This document shows, one piece after another, positions 43,726-52,686 of a DNA stretch of 64,000 nt; positions within the stretch are counted from its first letter, which is position 1; each line of letters opens with the position of its first letter. The position numbers and the translations under genes are program-made. The DNA comes from CAWIJJ01 sp963836405 (lineage in GTDB: Bacteria > Acidobacteriota > Terriglobia > Bryobacterales > Bryobacteraceae), in the NCBI GenBank assembly GCA_963836405.1, contig CAWIJL010000011.1, forward strand, positions 62,001 through 126,000. Direction: 5' to 3'. The notes under the pieces were generated by a model, which saw nothing but the letters and a program-made list of their open reading frames with translations, made no database searches and had not been told where the DNA came from.

Positions 43726-45131
43726 GGGAGCCTCCCCAGGCGCGCTTCAACGGAAGCTTTGAAGGCGGCATCCTGGATGGAATCGAGGTTGATGCGGACG
43801 TTCTCGAGGGCCCCCGTGGCGGCCGCGCCGGCAAGCGCTTTCGCCACCGCCACGTCCGAGCCGAACTTGGCAGGCACTTCGAGCCCGGCCAGCCGCGTTT
43901 GCAGGGCCGAGGCGTGCTCCACGACTTCCAGTGGAACCAGCGCCGCCCCGTGCAGGGCCTCCTCCACGTAAGGACCGCGCTCGTCCTTGGGCCGCTTATA
44001 GGCCAGCATGACTTGCTCGAAGGCGGCGGCGTCGCGGTCCACCGCTTCGGTGAAAAAGCGCCGGGCCTCCTCGAACGGGCAGGGGTCCTGCTTGGCGAGG
44101 CGGGTCGCCATGGCGCCCAGCGCCGCGGCCATCGCGGCGGCGGCGGCCGACGCGCTGCCTCCGCCCGGCGTCGCGGTGGGGGCCGCCAGCGCGTCCAGAA
44201 ATTCCGGCAGCCCCGAGCGGGCTGCGAGCGCTTCGGTAATCCGGTTTTCCAGCACCAGCTCCGGCCGGAAATTTTCGTAGCGGAGGAAATATTCCGCCGA
44301 CAATTCGATCGCCTTCTTCGGAATCAGCCCCACGATTTCGCTGCCCGCCACCGGCACACCGTAACGCTCCGCTTCGCGCCGCACCGTCTCGAAAACCAGG
44401 TGCATGGGCGTTTGCTCGAAATCGGTGAGGTTGATCGAGACCTGCGCCAGGTTCCGCGAACCCAGCATCACGCCCATCGACTTCACGTAGCGAAAGCCGC
44501 CGTTCGAGAAGCGAATCGTGCGCGCGATCTTGCGCGCGATGGCCAGATCGGACGTGCCCAGATTGACGTTGTAAGCGATCAGGAATTTGCGGGCGCCGAC
44601 CACCGTGGCGCCGGCCGTGGGGTGGCACAACGGGTCGCCGCAATCGGGCGCGCGCTCGGGCACCGTTGCCATCTCGTTGAGCAGCGCTTCGAACTGGCCG
44701 CGCCTGATGTTTTCGAGGTTGACCCGCTCCGGCCGCCGCGCCGCCGCTTCGTAGAAGTACACCGGCACCCGCAGGCGGTTCCAGATCTCGTGGCCGACCC
44801 GCTCGGCGAGCCGCACGCATTCTTCGATCGTCACGCCCTCGATCGGGATGAACGGCACCACGTCGGCGGCGCCGATGCGCGGGTGGGCGCCCTGGTGGCG
44901 CGTCAGGTCGATGAGAGCGACTGCCTTTTCGACCGAGCGGACGGCCGCTTCCGCCACCTGCGCCGGAGGCCCGACGAAGGTGAGCACCGAGCGATTATGG
45001 TCGGCGTCCGCTTCCCGGTCGAGCAGCACCACCTCCGGCACCGAGAGGATGCTTTCCACAATGGAATCGATCTTGGCGGCGTCCCGCCCTTCGGAAAAAT
45101 TCGGAACACACTCCACCAGTTGTCTCGCCAC
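43722..45131 (-). CDS. ftcD: bifunctional glutamate formiminotransferase / formimidoyltetrahydrofolate cyclodeaminase
   Basis: 469 residues. Residues 1-300 form the formiminotransferase (VECVPNFSEGRDAAKIDSIV, LTRHQGAHPRIGAADVVPFI). Residues about 305-469 form the cyclodeaminase (APTATPGGGSASAAAAAMAA, LAGLEVPAKFGSDVAVAKAL). It moves the formimino group from formiminoglutamate to tetrahydrofolate, then deaminates it, so this organism yields glutamate and 5,10-methenyl-THF from histidine. It is the first gene of the operon; its upstream region contains the 51-bp repeats. Confidence 0.95.
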   Translation of the reverse strand: MARQLVECVPNFSEGRDAAKIDSIVESILSVPEVVLLDREADADHNRSVLTFVGPPAQVAEAAVRSVEKAVALIDLTRHQGAHPRIGAADVVPFIPIEGVTIEECVRLAERVGHEIWNRLRVPVYFYEAAARRPERVNLENIRRGQFEALLNEMATVPERAPDCGDPLCHPTAGATVVGARKFLIAYNVNLGTSDLAIARKIARTIRFSNGGFRYVKSMGVMLGSRNLAQVSINLTDFEQTPMHLVFETVRREAERYGVPVAGSEIVGLIPKKAIELSAEYFLRYENFRPELVLENRITEALAARSGLPEFLDALAAPTATPGGGSASAAAAAMAAALGAMATRLAKQDPCPFEEARRFFTEAVDRDAAAFEQVMLAYKRPKDERGPYVEEALHGAALVPLEVVEHASALQTRLAGLEVPAKFGSDVAVAKALAGAAATGALENVRINLDSIQDAAFKASVEARLGRLP

Positions 45132-45160
45132 GCTGCCATTCTAACGCCCGGTGCTCGGCA

Positions 45161-45290
45161 CTCGAACCTGCCGAACCGTGAACTCAGCGCTTTCTCCCCA
45201 CTTCTGCCTCACTCGAACCTACCAAACCGCGAACTCAGCGCTTTCTCCCCACTTCTACCTCGCTCGAACCTACCGAGCCGCGCACGTCAG
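45161..45290. repeat. 51-bp tandem repeat, 2.6 copies
   Basis: Units begin CTCGAACCT at 45161, 45212 and 45263, exactly 51 bp apart. The shared core is AACTCAGCGCTTTCTCCCCA. The third copy is cut after 28 bp, at CCGCGCACGTCAG, where group II intron-like sequence starts. The array lies 30 bp upstream of the ftcD start and may include its promoter. Confidence 0.85.
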
Positions 45291-46460
45291 TAAGCGCAAT
45301 CGTCGGGATAAACCGGCGTGCAGTCGGGGATGAAAGAGCCCCACGAGAAAGGAGTAGCGAACCATCTCGACCTCGAGTCTTGCGCTGGGAGCCGTGAGGT
45401 TCCGGGTGAAGCGTAGACAGAGGCATCGACGGGCCGGAAATTGAGCTTCGAAAAACGCAATCCGGATGCCGACCGTGTGCTTGCAACGGGAAGGCAACAC
45501 TGACGGGGACGACAGCGCGAGTTACCGGCAGATCCGGCGTAGTCCGAGAGCCATGAGCACGTCGAGAAACTGCACGCGCGAGAACCGAGAGACCTCGCCG
45601 GCTTCCGGGGCTGAACCGGCCGGCGGAACGGCATGGGAAGCCAAAGGCACAATCCATGCACGAACGCCGGCGAGGAGTCGAACATCGGCGTAGTACCTGC
45701 GAAGCCGCTGAACAAAACCGGAAGAAAGGACGGTGGCGGAAGTGGTGGAGGAAAGGCCGGTGACTGAGGAGAACAACATGGAACCCAACACACAGCCAAC
45801 ACAGAGTGGGGAACGGGTGTCCCAGGGGTTACATGGGGTGCGCGAGAGAGCGCGGAAGAACAAACAGGAACGGTTCACGGCCTTGCTTCACCACGTGACG
45901 GTCGGACTGCTGCGGGAAAGCTTTTACGGATTGAGCCGGAAAGCTGCGCCCGGAGTAGACGGCGTGAGGTGGAAAGAGTACGAAACCGGGCTGGAAGATC
46001 GACTCAACGATCTGCACGGCCGGGTGCACCGCGGAGCGTACCGGGCGATGCCCTCAAAGAGAAAGTGGATACCGAAGGCCAACGGCAAGCTAAGGCCGCT
46101 GGGGATTGCGGCGCTGGAGGATAAAATCGTCCAACAGGCTGTGGTCACGGTCCTCAATCAGATTTACGAGGAAGACTTTCGGGGTTTCTCCTACGGGTTT
46201 CGGCCGGGACGCGGGCAACATCAGGCGCTGGACGCGCTTTATGTGGCCATCCGGGGAAGGAAAGTGAACTGGATACTCGACATGGACCTGAAGGGTTTTT
46301 TCGACAAGATAGGGAAAGACCACCTGATGGAAATGGTCGAGCGGCGGATCGCCGATACGAGAGTCCTGCGACTGATCCGGAAATGGCTCAACGCGGGGGT
46401 GATCGAGGACGGCGAATGGTCGGAGACGGAGAAAGGTACTCCACAAGGGGCGGTGATGAC
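45291..46460 (+). mobile_element. truncated group II intron (5' RNA domains and partial ORF)
   Basis: From about 45291 to 45730 the sequence has the look of group II intron domains I-IV (for example GCCGTGAGGTTCCGGGTGAA and many GAAA/GNRA turns), with a reverse transcriptase ORF in the domain IV position. The canonical GTGYG 5' end is not obvious, and the 3' half (end of the ORF, domains V and VI) is missing because the sequence switches to an IS21 remnant at about 46460. The element is therefore dead for splicing and mobility. Boundaries are approximate. Confidence 0.75.
45778..46460 (+). pseudogene. group II intron reverse transcriptase, 3'-truncated
   Basis: The start at MEPNTQPTQSGERVSQGLHG (45778) is typical; an upstream ATG-like start at 45733 is possible. 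Reverse transcriptase blocks are seen: GLLRESFYGLSRKAAPGVDG, IPKANGKLRPLGIAALEDKI, GFSYGFRPGRGQHQALDAL, WILDMDLKGFFDKIGKDHLM and GTPQGAVMTP. Homology stops there, before the catalytic YADD block, maturase and endonuclease domains. The frame then runs on into unrelated IS21 DNA to 46590. Confidence 0.9.
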
Positions 46461-46480
46461 TCCCCGAACGCAAAAGATAA

Positions 46481-47605
46481 CTTCGAGTTCGAACGGCGGC
46501 TGGCGTTTCGGCGGAAATCGAGACCTTTGTCCGTTGTCACATTCACGCATTTCAGAAACTGAACGGCATTGCTCGAGAGATCTGGTATGACAATCTCGCC
46601 ACTGCCGTCGCCGAACACGATGGACGATTAGTTCGCTTCAACCCACGCTTCCTGGCCTTTGCCCGTGAGTTCAACTTTTACCCGCGCGCCTGCAATCAGG
46701 CGAGTGGCCGGGAGAAGGGGAAAGTGGAACGCGGTGGCGTCGGTTACGTCCGTCAGAACTTCTGGCCGCTACGCGATTTCCTCGATCTCCACGATGTGAA
46801 CCGTCAGGCGCGTGAATGGCTCGATCAGATCGCCAATCGGCGAGTGCACAGCGAAGCGCGAGAGCGCCCAATCGATCGTTTCCAACCCGACGCCCTCCGA
46901 TGTTTGCCGGTCATCATGCCGGATTATCGCGACACCGTCGAGGCGCTGGTTCACAAAGACATGCGATTGCAGTTCGACGGTAATCGCTACTGCGTGCCGC
47001 ATCGCTTCACCGGCCGCCGTCTCACGCTGAAGGCCGACTCCAGTTCGGTCACCATCTACGATCGGGTGCACGAGATCGTCGCCTATGCGCGTTCATGGCG
47101 CCGGGGCCAGACCTTTGGAGCCGAACGATTTGAAGCCGAACTGGCCGAGTTCCGGCCCGCCGCCCGGCGGTCGCGCGCCCAAGACCGGCTGTTCGCTTTT
47201 CTCGATGGACTCTGTTCGAAAGCGGCGCTGGAAGCCTATCTCCGCGACATTGCCGACAGCGATCGCTCCCTGTCGCGCCAGATCACGGAACTGCTGGAGC
47301 TCATTCGCCAGTATGGTCCGGACGCCGTTGCCGGCGCCATCGAGAAGGCCGCCATCGCCCGCGCTTTCGGCGCCGATTACATCGCCAACATTCTGCGGCA
47401 GCAGCAGTGCCCACGCCGCGAACAGCCACCGCTTCGCCTCCGCGATCCGCGGCTGAATGAACTCGCCACCGACCCGCTATCGCTGCTGGTTTACGACGCC
47501 TTCATTCTGCAATCCGAAAAGGAATCCAATGATACCCCTGGAACAGAAACTCCTCGATCTGAATCTGACGGTCATGAGCCACCGTCTGGAGACGACCCTC
47601 TCTGA
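46481..47605 (+). pseudogene. istA: IS21-family transposase IstA, C-terminal fragment
   Basis: In the frame ending at 47605, homology to the IstA integrase starts near 46490 (AEIETFVRCHIHAFQKLNGI, then AREIWYDNLATAVAEHDGRL). It continues with the catalytic glutamate region REKGKVERGGVGYVRQNF and the C-terminal DNA-binding part. The first half of the gene, with the first catalytic aspartate, is missing, replaced by the group II intron fragment. The 3' end overlaps the istB start, as in normal IS21 elements. Confidence 0.88.
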
Positions 47606-48035
47606 GGCGGCAGGCAAGAATCTCAGTGCGGCCGCAACTCTGGAATGGCTCGCCGACATGGAACTCGAAGCGCGTCACGGCCGAGCCATCGAGCGCCGTT
47701 TCAAATGCTGAAACTACAGGCACAGCCCAGCATCGACGCGTTTCACTTCTCTCATCACAAGAGCCGCTCGCAGAACAAGAATCGCGTATTGCGCCTGCTC
47801 GACTTGACCTTTATCGCCAACGGCACCAACCTGGTCCTCATCGGGAATCCTGGCGTCGGCAAAACGTTCTTGTCCAAGATCGTGGGCTGGCGCGCCTGCC
47901 AGGCCAATCAGCGCGTCCTGTTTACCACCGCTATGGACATGCTCAATCACCTGCTCGCCTCCCACGTCGATCATTCCCTCGTCCGCAAGCTCAAGGCCTA
48001 TACCGAGCCCGCACTTCTCATCTGTGACGAACTAG
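47529..48035 (+). pseudogene. istB: IS21-family helper ATPase IstB, 5' part, frameshifted and interrupted
   Basis: IstB begins MIPLEQKLLDLNLTVMSHRL at 47529. The first frame stops at 47711 after RAIERRFKC, and the homology moves to another frame at about 47703 (MLKLQAQPSIDAFHFSHHKS), showing a single frameshift. The Walker A GNPGVGKTFLSKIVGW is intact. The gene is then cut at CDEL by an IS inserted at 48032-48035; the rest resumes at 49537. Confidence 0.9.
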
Positions 48036-49474
48036 CAGCCCGGGGTGGAAGGCAGTTTTGTGATTTGGGAGCGCGCGAAATTCACGCAAGAGTCGAGATG
48101 ATAGTAAGGCGCTACTGAGTGCCCCGCAGTTACTCCCGACCCCATAAATACTGCGGGTTCGAAACTATCCGCCTGCGCGATCAAAGCAATCAGAAAATGA
48201 AGGGTTACCGAGAGGTCTTGCAGACCTCTCGGCGTCCCAATCCCATGTGCCTTGCGCAACAGTAGCCCCAGATTCATTCCCGCCCCATGGATCAGCAGCC
48301 GCTTGAGAATGTTGGGATGCTTCCGCAGGTGCGTGCGCCGCATGCCACCGGTCTCATAACAGTGCGCGAAGGTGCGCTCGATCAATTCGCCGCGTTTCCG
48401 AAGAAGTCGCTTGCCCTTGGGCCGCTGCAACCGTTGCCGGTTCGCGTAGACTATGTCCCGCTCCTCTTCTTTCCCCACCCAATGCCGTTTTCCAGCCTGC
48501 TTCTTCTCGGGAATATATGTGCGCACGCCAGCCGCCTTCATCTCTTTCAGTACAGGCCCGCTGTGATATCCCTTGTCCGCCACTACTTCCTCGATCCCGC
48601 CCAGGTTCACTTGCGGCTTCTCCGCCGGTCGGCTGTCGGCCTCCCGTTCGATCAGTTCGGCCACCGTGACGCCTGCCTCCATCAGCGTTTCCTTCACCGT
48701 TGTGGTATCGCCCAAATCCGCTCCCTGCAAGGTCACGGCCACGACTGCCCCAGTGTCCATGTCCACAGCATGTTCGGCTTTGTGGGCCAGGTGCGTACAG
48801 CCGTCCTTCATTTTGGTGATGCGGGCGTCCGGGTCATGCGGATTCACCCAATCCTCGTTCGACCCCTTCTTCTTCCGCTTCCGATCCACCCGCGCCATAT
48901 CCTCGCGCGTCGGCGTCGCGATCCCCGACTGCTGCGCCAGTCCCTTCAGAAAATCTTCGTAACTCTGGCCATTGTCCCGCCGCACAATCGACCGCAGCGC
49001 CGCATTCGCCTCCAGGGTCGTCGCGTCGATGCCGATTCTTTTCCCCTTCACCAACCCGCCATCGGCCAGCAGTCCCAACACCCAGCCGAATACTTCCCGA
49101 TGCGTTTCCACATCGATCAGCCGCCGCGTTCGCGAGATCGTCGTATGGTCCGGCGCTCCCTCGTCCAACGGTATGCCCACAAACTCTCGAATCGACAGCG
49201 AGTCTCCCGTCCGCCACGCAATCCCACGTTCGCTATCGATCCCTTCGAAGTAGCCCACCAGCAGCAGGCGGAAATAGATTCCCGGCGCCAAACCCGGTCG
49301 GCCCATAGTGGCCGCGTAAAACCGCCGGCATTTTCCCTCCACGAATCTGTCAAAATCGTGTTCCGTCATGAGCCGATTCAAGCGTTCATAAAAGGGATGA
49401 CTGGCCGGGCGCGCCAAGATGCAAGTCGGAATCCAAAACTCCTCCTGGTGCTCCCTCCGCGTTCCCATCGCCAT
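48032..49474 (-). CDS. IS5/IS1182-type DDE transposase
   Basis: 480 residues. DDE catalytic regions: KGKRIGIDATTLEANAALRS (first Asp), EEVVADKGYHSGPVLKEMKA (second Asp) and ELIERTFAHCYETGGMRRTH (Glu). The N-terminal domain GRPGLAPGIYFRLLLVGYFE and PDHTTISRTRRLIDVE match IS5/IS1182-like enzymes. The frame appears intact and the element may be active. The stop codon TAG (48034-48032) is not in the element but in the CTAG target sequence. Confidence 0.92.
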   Translation of the reverse strand: MAMGTRREHQEEFWIPTCILARPASHPFYERLNRLMTEHDFDRFVEGKCRRFYAATMGRPGLAPGIYFRLLLVGYFEGIDSERGIAWRTGDSLSIREFVGIPLDEGAPDHTTISRTRRLIDVETHREVFGWVLGLLADGGLVKGKRIGIDATTLEANAALRSIVRRDNGQSYEDFLKGLAQQSGIATPTREDMARVDRKRKKKGSNEDWVNPHDPDARITKMKDGCTHLAHKAEHAVDMDTGAVVAVTLQGADLGDTTTVKETLMEAGVTVAELIEREADSRPAEKPQVNLGGIEEVVADKGYHSGPVLKEMKAAGVRTYIPEKKQAGKRHWVGKEEERDIVYANRQRLQRPKGKRLLRKRGELIERTFAHCYETGGMRRTHLRKHPNILKRLLIHGAGMNLGLLLRKAHGIGTPRGLQDLSVTLHFLIALIAQADSFEPAVFMGSGVTAGHSVAPYYHLDSCVNFARSQITKLPSTPGC

Positions 49475-49536
49475 AAGGCGATTCTACGATTAAACAATCT
49501 CCATGAAAACTGTTTTCTGACTTCCACCCCGGACTG
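48036..49536. mobile_element. IS5/IS1182-type insertion sequence inside istB
   Basis: The 1501-bp element is bounded by inverted repeats: left CAGCCCGGGGTGGAAGGCAG, right (reversed) CAGTCCGGGGTGGAAGTCAG, 18 of 20 identical. It is flanked by CTAG at 48032-48035 and 49537-49540, consistent with a 4-bp target duplication; removing element plus one CTAG restores IstB (D-E-L-G-Y-L-A). It carries one transposase on the minus strand. Confidence 0.92.
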
Positions 49537-49782
49537 CTAGGATATCTGGCCCTCGACCAACAGTCATCGAACCTCTTCTATCAGGTTATCTCCACCCGCC
49601 ACAGCCAGAAACGTTCCACAATCATAACCACCAACACTGCGTTCTCCGACTGGGGCAACATTCTCTTCAATACGACCATCGCCACGGCGATCGCCGACCG
49701 GCTCGTCGAGAACTCCGAGATCTTCATGTTCGGCGGCGACAGCCTCCGCAAGCCCAAGAATCCGAATCAGCCGGCCGAGTAG
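49537..49782 (+). pseudogene. istB: IS21-family IstB, 3' part
   Basis: Starting at the CTAG duplicate, the frame reads LGYLALDQQSSNLFYQVIST, then SQKRSTIITTNTAFSDWGNI and ends KNPNQPAE with TAG at 49780-49782. It completes the IstB protein interrupted at 48035, so the two parts belong to one ancestral gene. Confidence 0.9.
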
Positions 49783-49915
49783 TTTGCGCTGGCTCCGATC
49801 AAGCGCCGCGCTGTGGCGATATCCCGGGCCGGAGGAATCCGCCGGGTAACCCCTCAACGGCGCTGCCCAGGCGGGCGGGGGCTGCGGCTCCCGCTCGTCC
49901 GCTTCACTTCCTCAC

Positions 49916-50203
49916 ATGTTCAACTTCAGCGCCAATCATCTACTCCTACTCTCACGGACGGAATACCAGAAGTGTTCGGTGTTCTTGTTGCGGGACCTCG
50001 ACACGCAGCGCGTTTACCGGCTCTATGACTTCACCAAAGCCCTGCTCCTCCGGCCCGGAGTAGCCTACTCGGTAGCAGGCAAGGTCAATAGCGCCGACAA
50101 ACTCTACCTCGTGATCGAATCGGTCCGGCTCGACACCAAACACTCACGGCATTCCAATGCTCATGCTCCCGTTGACGGCGCGGGAGGGTCGCCTATCGGC
50201 TAA
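49916..50203 (+). CDS. hypothetical protein, possibly a fragment
   Basis: 95 residues beginning MFNFSANHLLLLSRTEYQKC. The central part VFLLRDLDTQRVYRLYDFTK then SVAGKVNSADKLYLVIESVR looks like genuine beta-rich protein. The C-terminal 25 residues are low in quality. I do not recognise the family. It lies between an IS21 remnant and a transposase fragment and may be a piece of an older gene. The 130 bp before it hold nothing recognisable. Confidence 0.35.
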   Translation: MFNFSANHLLLLSRTEYQKCSVFLLRDLDTQRVYRLYDFTKALLLRPGVAYSVAGKVNSADKLYLVIESVRLDTKHSRHSNAHAPVDGAGGSPIG

Positions 50204-50303
50204 CCAAGCTCGGCTGTCCGTCATCGCGCAGTTCCGCGCCCACGTTCGCCAACGTCCCGCGCCGCCGCATTCGTGTGCCTCGCGCTCTCTCCTAGCGACC
50301 ATC

Positions 50304-50735
50304 CTAACGACAAAACCGGCAATTCTGCGGGCGTTTTATATCGGCACTAACATGCGGCAGTTCCATGCGGGCGAACTCGCCAAAGGCCCGGGAAAAAGTG
50401 GCCTCGTGCGGTACCTGACGGGCGGACCTCCAGCCACAGATGCGCCGCAGGTGGTCGTCACGTTGCAAGTTCTCCAGCAACTGTCGGGTAGTCGTGAATC
50501 CGTAGACCACCTTGGCCACAAAGGCGCTGGCGATGGCCAAGCGATCCTTGGATGGCCGTCCGATCCAGCCGCGGCTGCTCGGCACGAATCGGGCCAGCGG
50601 GATCATTTCCAAAACGGCGACGAGTCTTTTGGCAGAGCCACTCAAGTCGCCCAGTTCTTCTTCCAAAGAGGGGAAGAGCTGGTTCTGTAAAACGTGAGCG
50701 AATTGCGTGATCTGCTGCCGCAGGTTAAGCTGCAT
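50304..50735 (-). pseudogene. IS4/IS1182-type transposase, N-terminal fragment
   Basis: 143 residues beginning MQLNLRQQITQFAHVLQNQL. The N-terminal DUF772-like domain is clear (WIGRPSKDRLAIASAFVAKV, RQLLENLQRDDHLRRICGWR, HEATFSRAFGEFARMELP). Homology stops at about 50352, before any catalytic aspartate, and the last 15 codons are unrelated. The promoter-side end of the element is near 50790 (GGGCCCTTCAAAAAACAAA). Only the 5' third of this IS remains. Confidence 0.85.
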
Positions 50736-50819
50736 GTGGGCCTCCGGGTTTTGCTGCTTTGTTGACAGCTACAGCTTAACTCCGTGGGGCCCTTCAAAAA
50801 ACAAAATCAGACCGTTTTG

Positions 50820-50900
50820 TTTCATTTCAACTCCAAATAGCCCTTGAGCTTCGGGCCACCCACGTCCTCGTCGAAATAGAGCGTGTTGAAGGTTTCACGC
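50820..50900 (-). pseudogene. possible DUF5615-type toxin N-terminal remnant
   Basis: Just after the DUF433 gene on the minus strand, one frame reads TFNTLYFDEDVGGPKLKGYL and stops at TGA. 'xFDEDVG' resembles the start of PIN-like DUF5615 toxins, which usually follow DUF433 antitoxins. No start codon is visible and the frame ends where IS sequence begins. This is a weak reading based on one short motif and context. Confidence 0.3.
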
Positions 50901-51611
50901 AGCTTCTGCGTACTCGATGGCTTTTTGGACGACACTCGGCTGGATGCCGTAATCTTCAGCGAGTTCCTCGACGCTATCGCCTCCGTAGAAGCGGCCGAGG
51001 ATGACGGACACGCGGATACCGGTGCCTTCGATTACGGGGTGACCTCCTGCGAGATTCGGCTGGATTGCAAAAAACTTGTGCTCGGCGTCGTTCCTGCGCA
51101 CGGGGAAGAACTTTTTCGGCCAGCCGTCGGGGCCATACTGAATCCGGTGCAGGTAGAGATCCACTATCTCCCGGATGGCGAACTGACCGCGACGGGTCGC
51201 GTTTATGGTCTGCTCCTTCCCGCCGTGCTCAAGCACCCGGATGAACAGGTCCTTTCCGTCGTGATGAAACTGGCGGCTGATCAACGGATGCCTTGACGGG
51301 AACTCGCGCGCTACGTAATCCACAGCCTCACGGATTCGCTGCAACGGAATCTGCTCCCGATACCGAGTGGCCGAGAGGACATGCAGTTCTACCAGATTGA
51401 AGTACGAGAGCGACGGCTTCCTCGGGTCGTATCGGGCCACGTCGATTAGCGGTCGATACTCCCGAATGTTGCCATTGGGAAGGCGGACCCGATGCCCCCT
51501 GCACCAGTGGTGGAGGGTAGTCTTCGGGATGTCCAGGTACACCGCGGCTTGGGCCAGGGTGTACCTGGACCACTCGCGCGGGTCCTTTGAGTCCATCGAC
51601 ACAACGGCCAT
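50895..51611 (-). CDS. DUF433 domain protein with MerR-like helix-turn-helix (antitoxin-like)
   Basis: About 238 residues from ATG 51611, preceded by GGTGG; ATG 51596 is also possible. An N-terminal MerR-like helix-turn-helix is seen (YTLAQAAVYLDIPKTTLHHW). The centre is uncharacterised (SYFNLVELHVLSATRYREQI). The C-terminal DUF433 carries NLAGGHPVIEGTGIRVSVIL and YGGDSVEELAEDYGIQPSVV, the Rv0298-like antitoxin DNA-binding fold. DUF433 proteins pair with PIN-like toxins; here the downstream partner seems destroyed by the IS fragment. Confidence 0.85.
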   Translation of the reverse strand: MAVVSMDSKDPREWSRYTLAQAAVYLDIPKTTLHHWCRGHRVRLPNGNIREYRPLIDVARYDPRKPSLSYFNLVELHVLSATRYREQIPLQRIREAVDYVAREFPSRHPLISRQFHHDGKDLFIRVLEHGGKEQTINATRRGQFAIREIVDLYLHRIQYGPDGWPKKFFPVRRNDAEHKFFAIQPNLAGGHPVIEGTGIRVSVILGRFYGGDSVEELAEDYGIQPSVVQKAIEYAEAA

Positions 51612-52259
51612 AATGCCACCAGCGACGAAAACATTCGCCACCAAGATTGTAACCAAACGGGTGAAGAAATGGATGCTCTCCCGGTCAAACGATACCGACT
51701 GCTACTGTCATGGCCGGGCAACGCTTCGGTCGCTGCCAGCGACTCCAACTCGGCTTCCGCCGCCGCGGTCTCGGTCTCCTTCCTGTTCCCTGCCCGCAGA
51801 ATGCCCTCGTATTCGATTGGAATCTCGCTTTCCTTCGGGTCGCGCCACTCGGGAATGCGCAGGCCAGGCGATCCAAATCCAACCGATCCATCCCTCCATA
51901 CATCGCATAAATCTCTCCGGGCAGTGCGTCTTCAGCCCGCGGAAGTTCGAGACGCACCGGTTCCATCAGGAGTGCGACATCCGAACCGTGACGGGCGGAG
52001 ATGTGGCGACGCAGCCGAGACGGCGCCTGGAACCCGTTCCTCTCGGGTCAGGTCACAAATGCGTTTGACGACCGGGCCGTATCCGTCAAAGCCTACCTGT
52101 CGGTGGTCACCGGCCTGTTTCATCGCAACAGACACACTCTATCGAGCAAGGCCGCCGACCGCCACTATCGGCGCCAGTGGTCCCGGCAGAAACGCAGAAC
52201 CTTCGGCCTGGTGAAGGGCGATGCCCCTATGCCGTCTTGGACGGGTTTCAGAGTCGCGG
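51612..52259. other. degenerate region with decayed gene fragments
   Basis: No intact gene is supported. On the minus strand, 51725-51850 encodes a fragment reading RIPEWRDPKESEIPIEYEGI, then LRAGNRKETETAAAEAELES, ending LAATEA. A second version of the same fragment occurs at 52508-52630. Between them, short frames (ALPGEIYAMYGGMDRLDLD; HRQVGFDGYGPVVKRICDLT) look protein-like but are broken by stops and frame changes. I do not recognise the source genes. Confidence 0.6.
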
Positions 52260-52499
52260 TTAGGCACTTCTCCCGAATCTGGGCCAAGCCCGCCGCGCAT
52301 CCACGATCATGGCGTCACCGTAGAAGATGGTGGAGCCGTGGCGTATGAAAGGATGGTCGCCGACCCTGAGGATTACCGTCTGGTCCTTGCTGTTTCGCAA
52401 CCTGGCTACGCTGACGATGGCGCACTCGTGGGTTTGCCGATCGAGCTGGGTGACGAAGATCCAGAGGTGTGGCGTCGCTGGCCCGCCAGGGGCTGGCAT
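52260..52499 (-). CDS. small toxin-like protein (HPFIRH family), possibly 5'-altered
   Basis: 79 residues beginning MPAPGGPATPHLWIFVTQLD. The core HECAIVSVARLRNSKDQTVI, then LRVGDHPFIRHGSTIFYGDA, matches a family of small proteins of about 80-90 residues often found beside antitoxin-like genes; I recall the GDHPFI motif but not a confirmed activity. The upstream neighbour on the same strand (52508-52630) is the LRAGNRTESEIAAVEAELES fragment, which could be its antitoxin partner. Confidence 0.55.
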   Translation of the reverse strand: MPAPGGPATPHLWIFVTQLDRQTHECAIVSVARLRNSKDQTVILRVGDHPFIRHGSTIFYGDAMIVDARRAWPRFGRSA

Positions 52500-52507
52500 G
52501 AGGAACG

Positions 52508-52635
52508 TGTGGCTTCCGTGGTGGCCAGCGACTCCAGTTCAGCCTCGACCGCGGCGATCTCACTCTCGGTTCTGTTTCCGGCCCGCAGGATGTCGCGGCA
52601 CTGGATCGGGATCGCGCTACCGTAATTCCGGTCCG
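52508..52635 (-). pseudogene. second copy of the LRAGNR fragment
   Basis: The minus strand reads IPAPDRNYGSAIPIQCRDIL, then RAGNRTESEIAAVEAELESL, ending ATTEA. It aligns without gaps to the fragment at 51725-51850, about 60% identical by eye. It may be the 3' end of an antitoxin-like gene. No start codon with good context is seen. Confidence 0.45.
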
Positions 52636-52686
52636 GTGCGGGGATGCCCGCGCGATCGAAACCGCGCGGGCAAGTTTTTGGGAACG

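Noticed and set aside
45235..45657. 140-codon minus-strand ORF over the group II intron
   Set aside because: It is the antisense of structured intron RNA and contains typical spurious translation (SSPTARRFIPTIALTDVRGS), not a protein.
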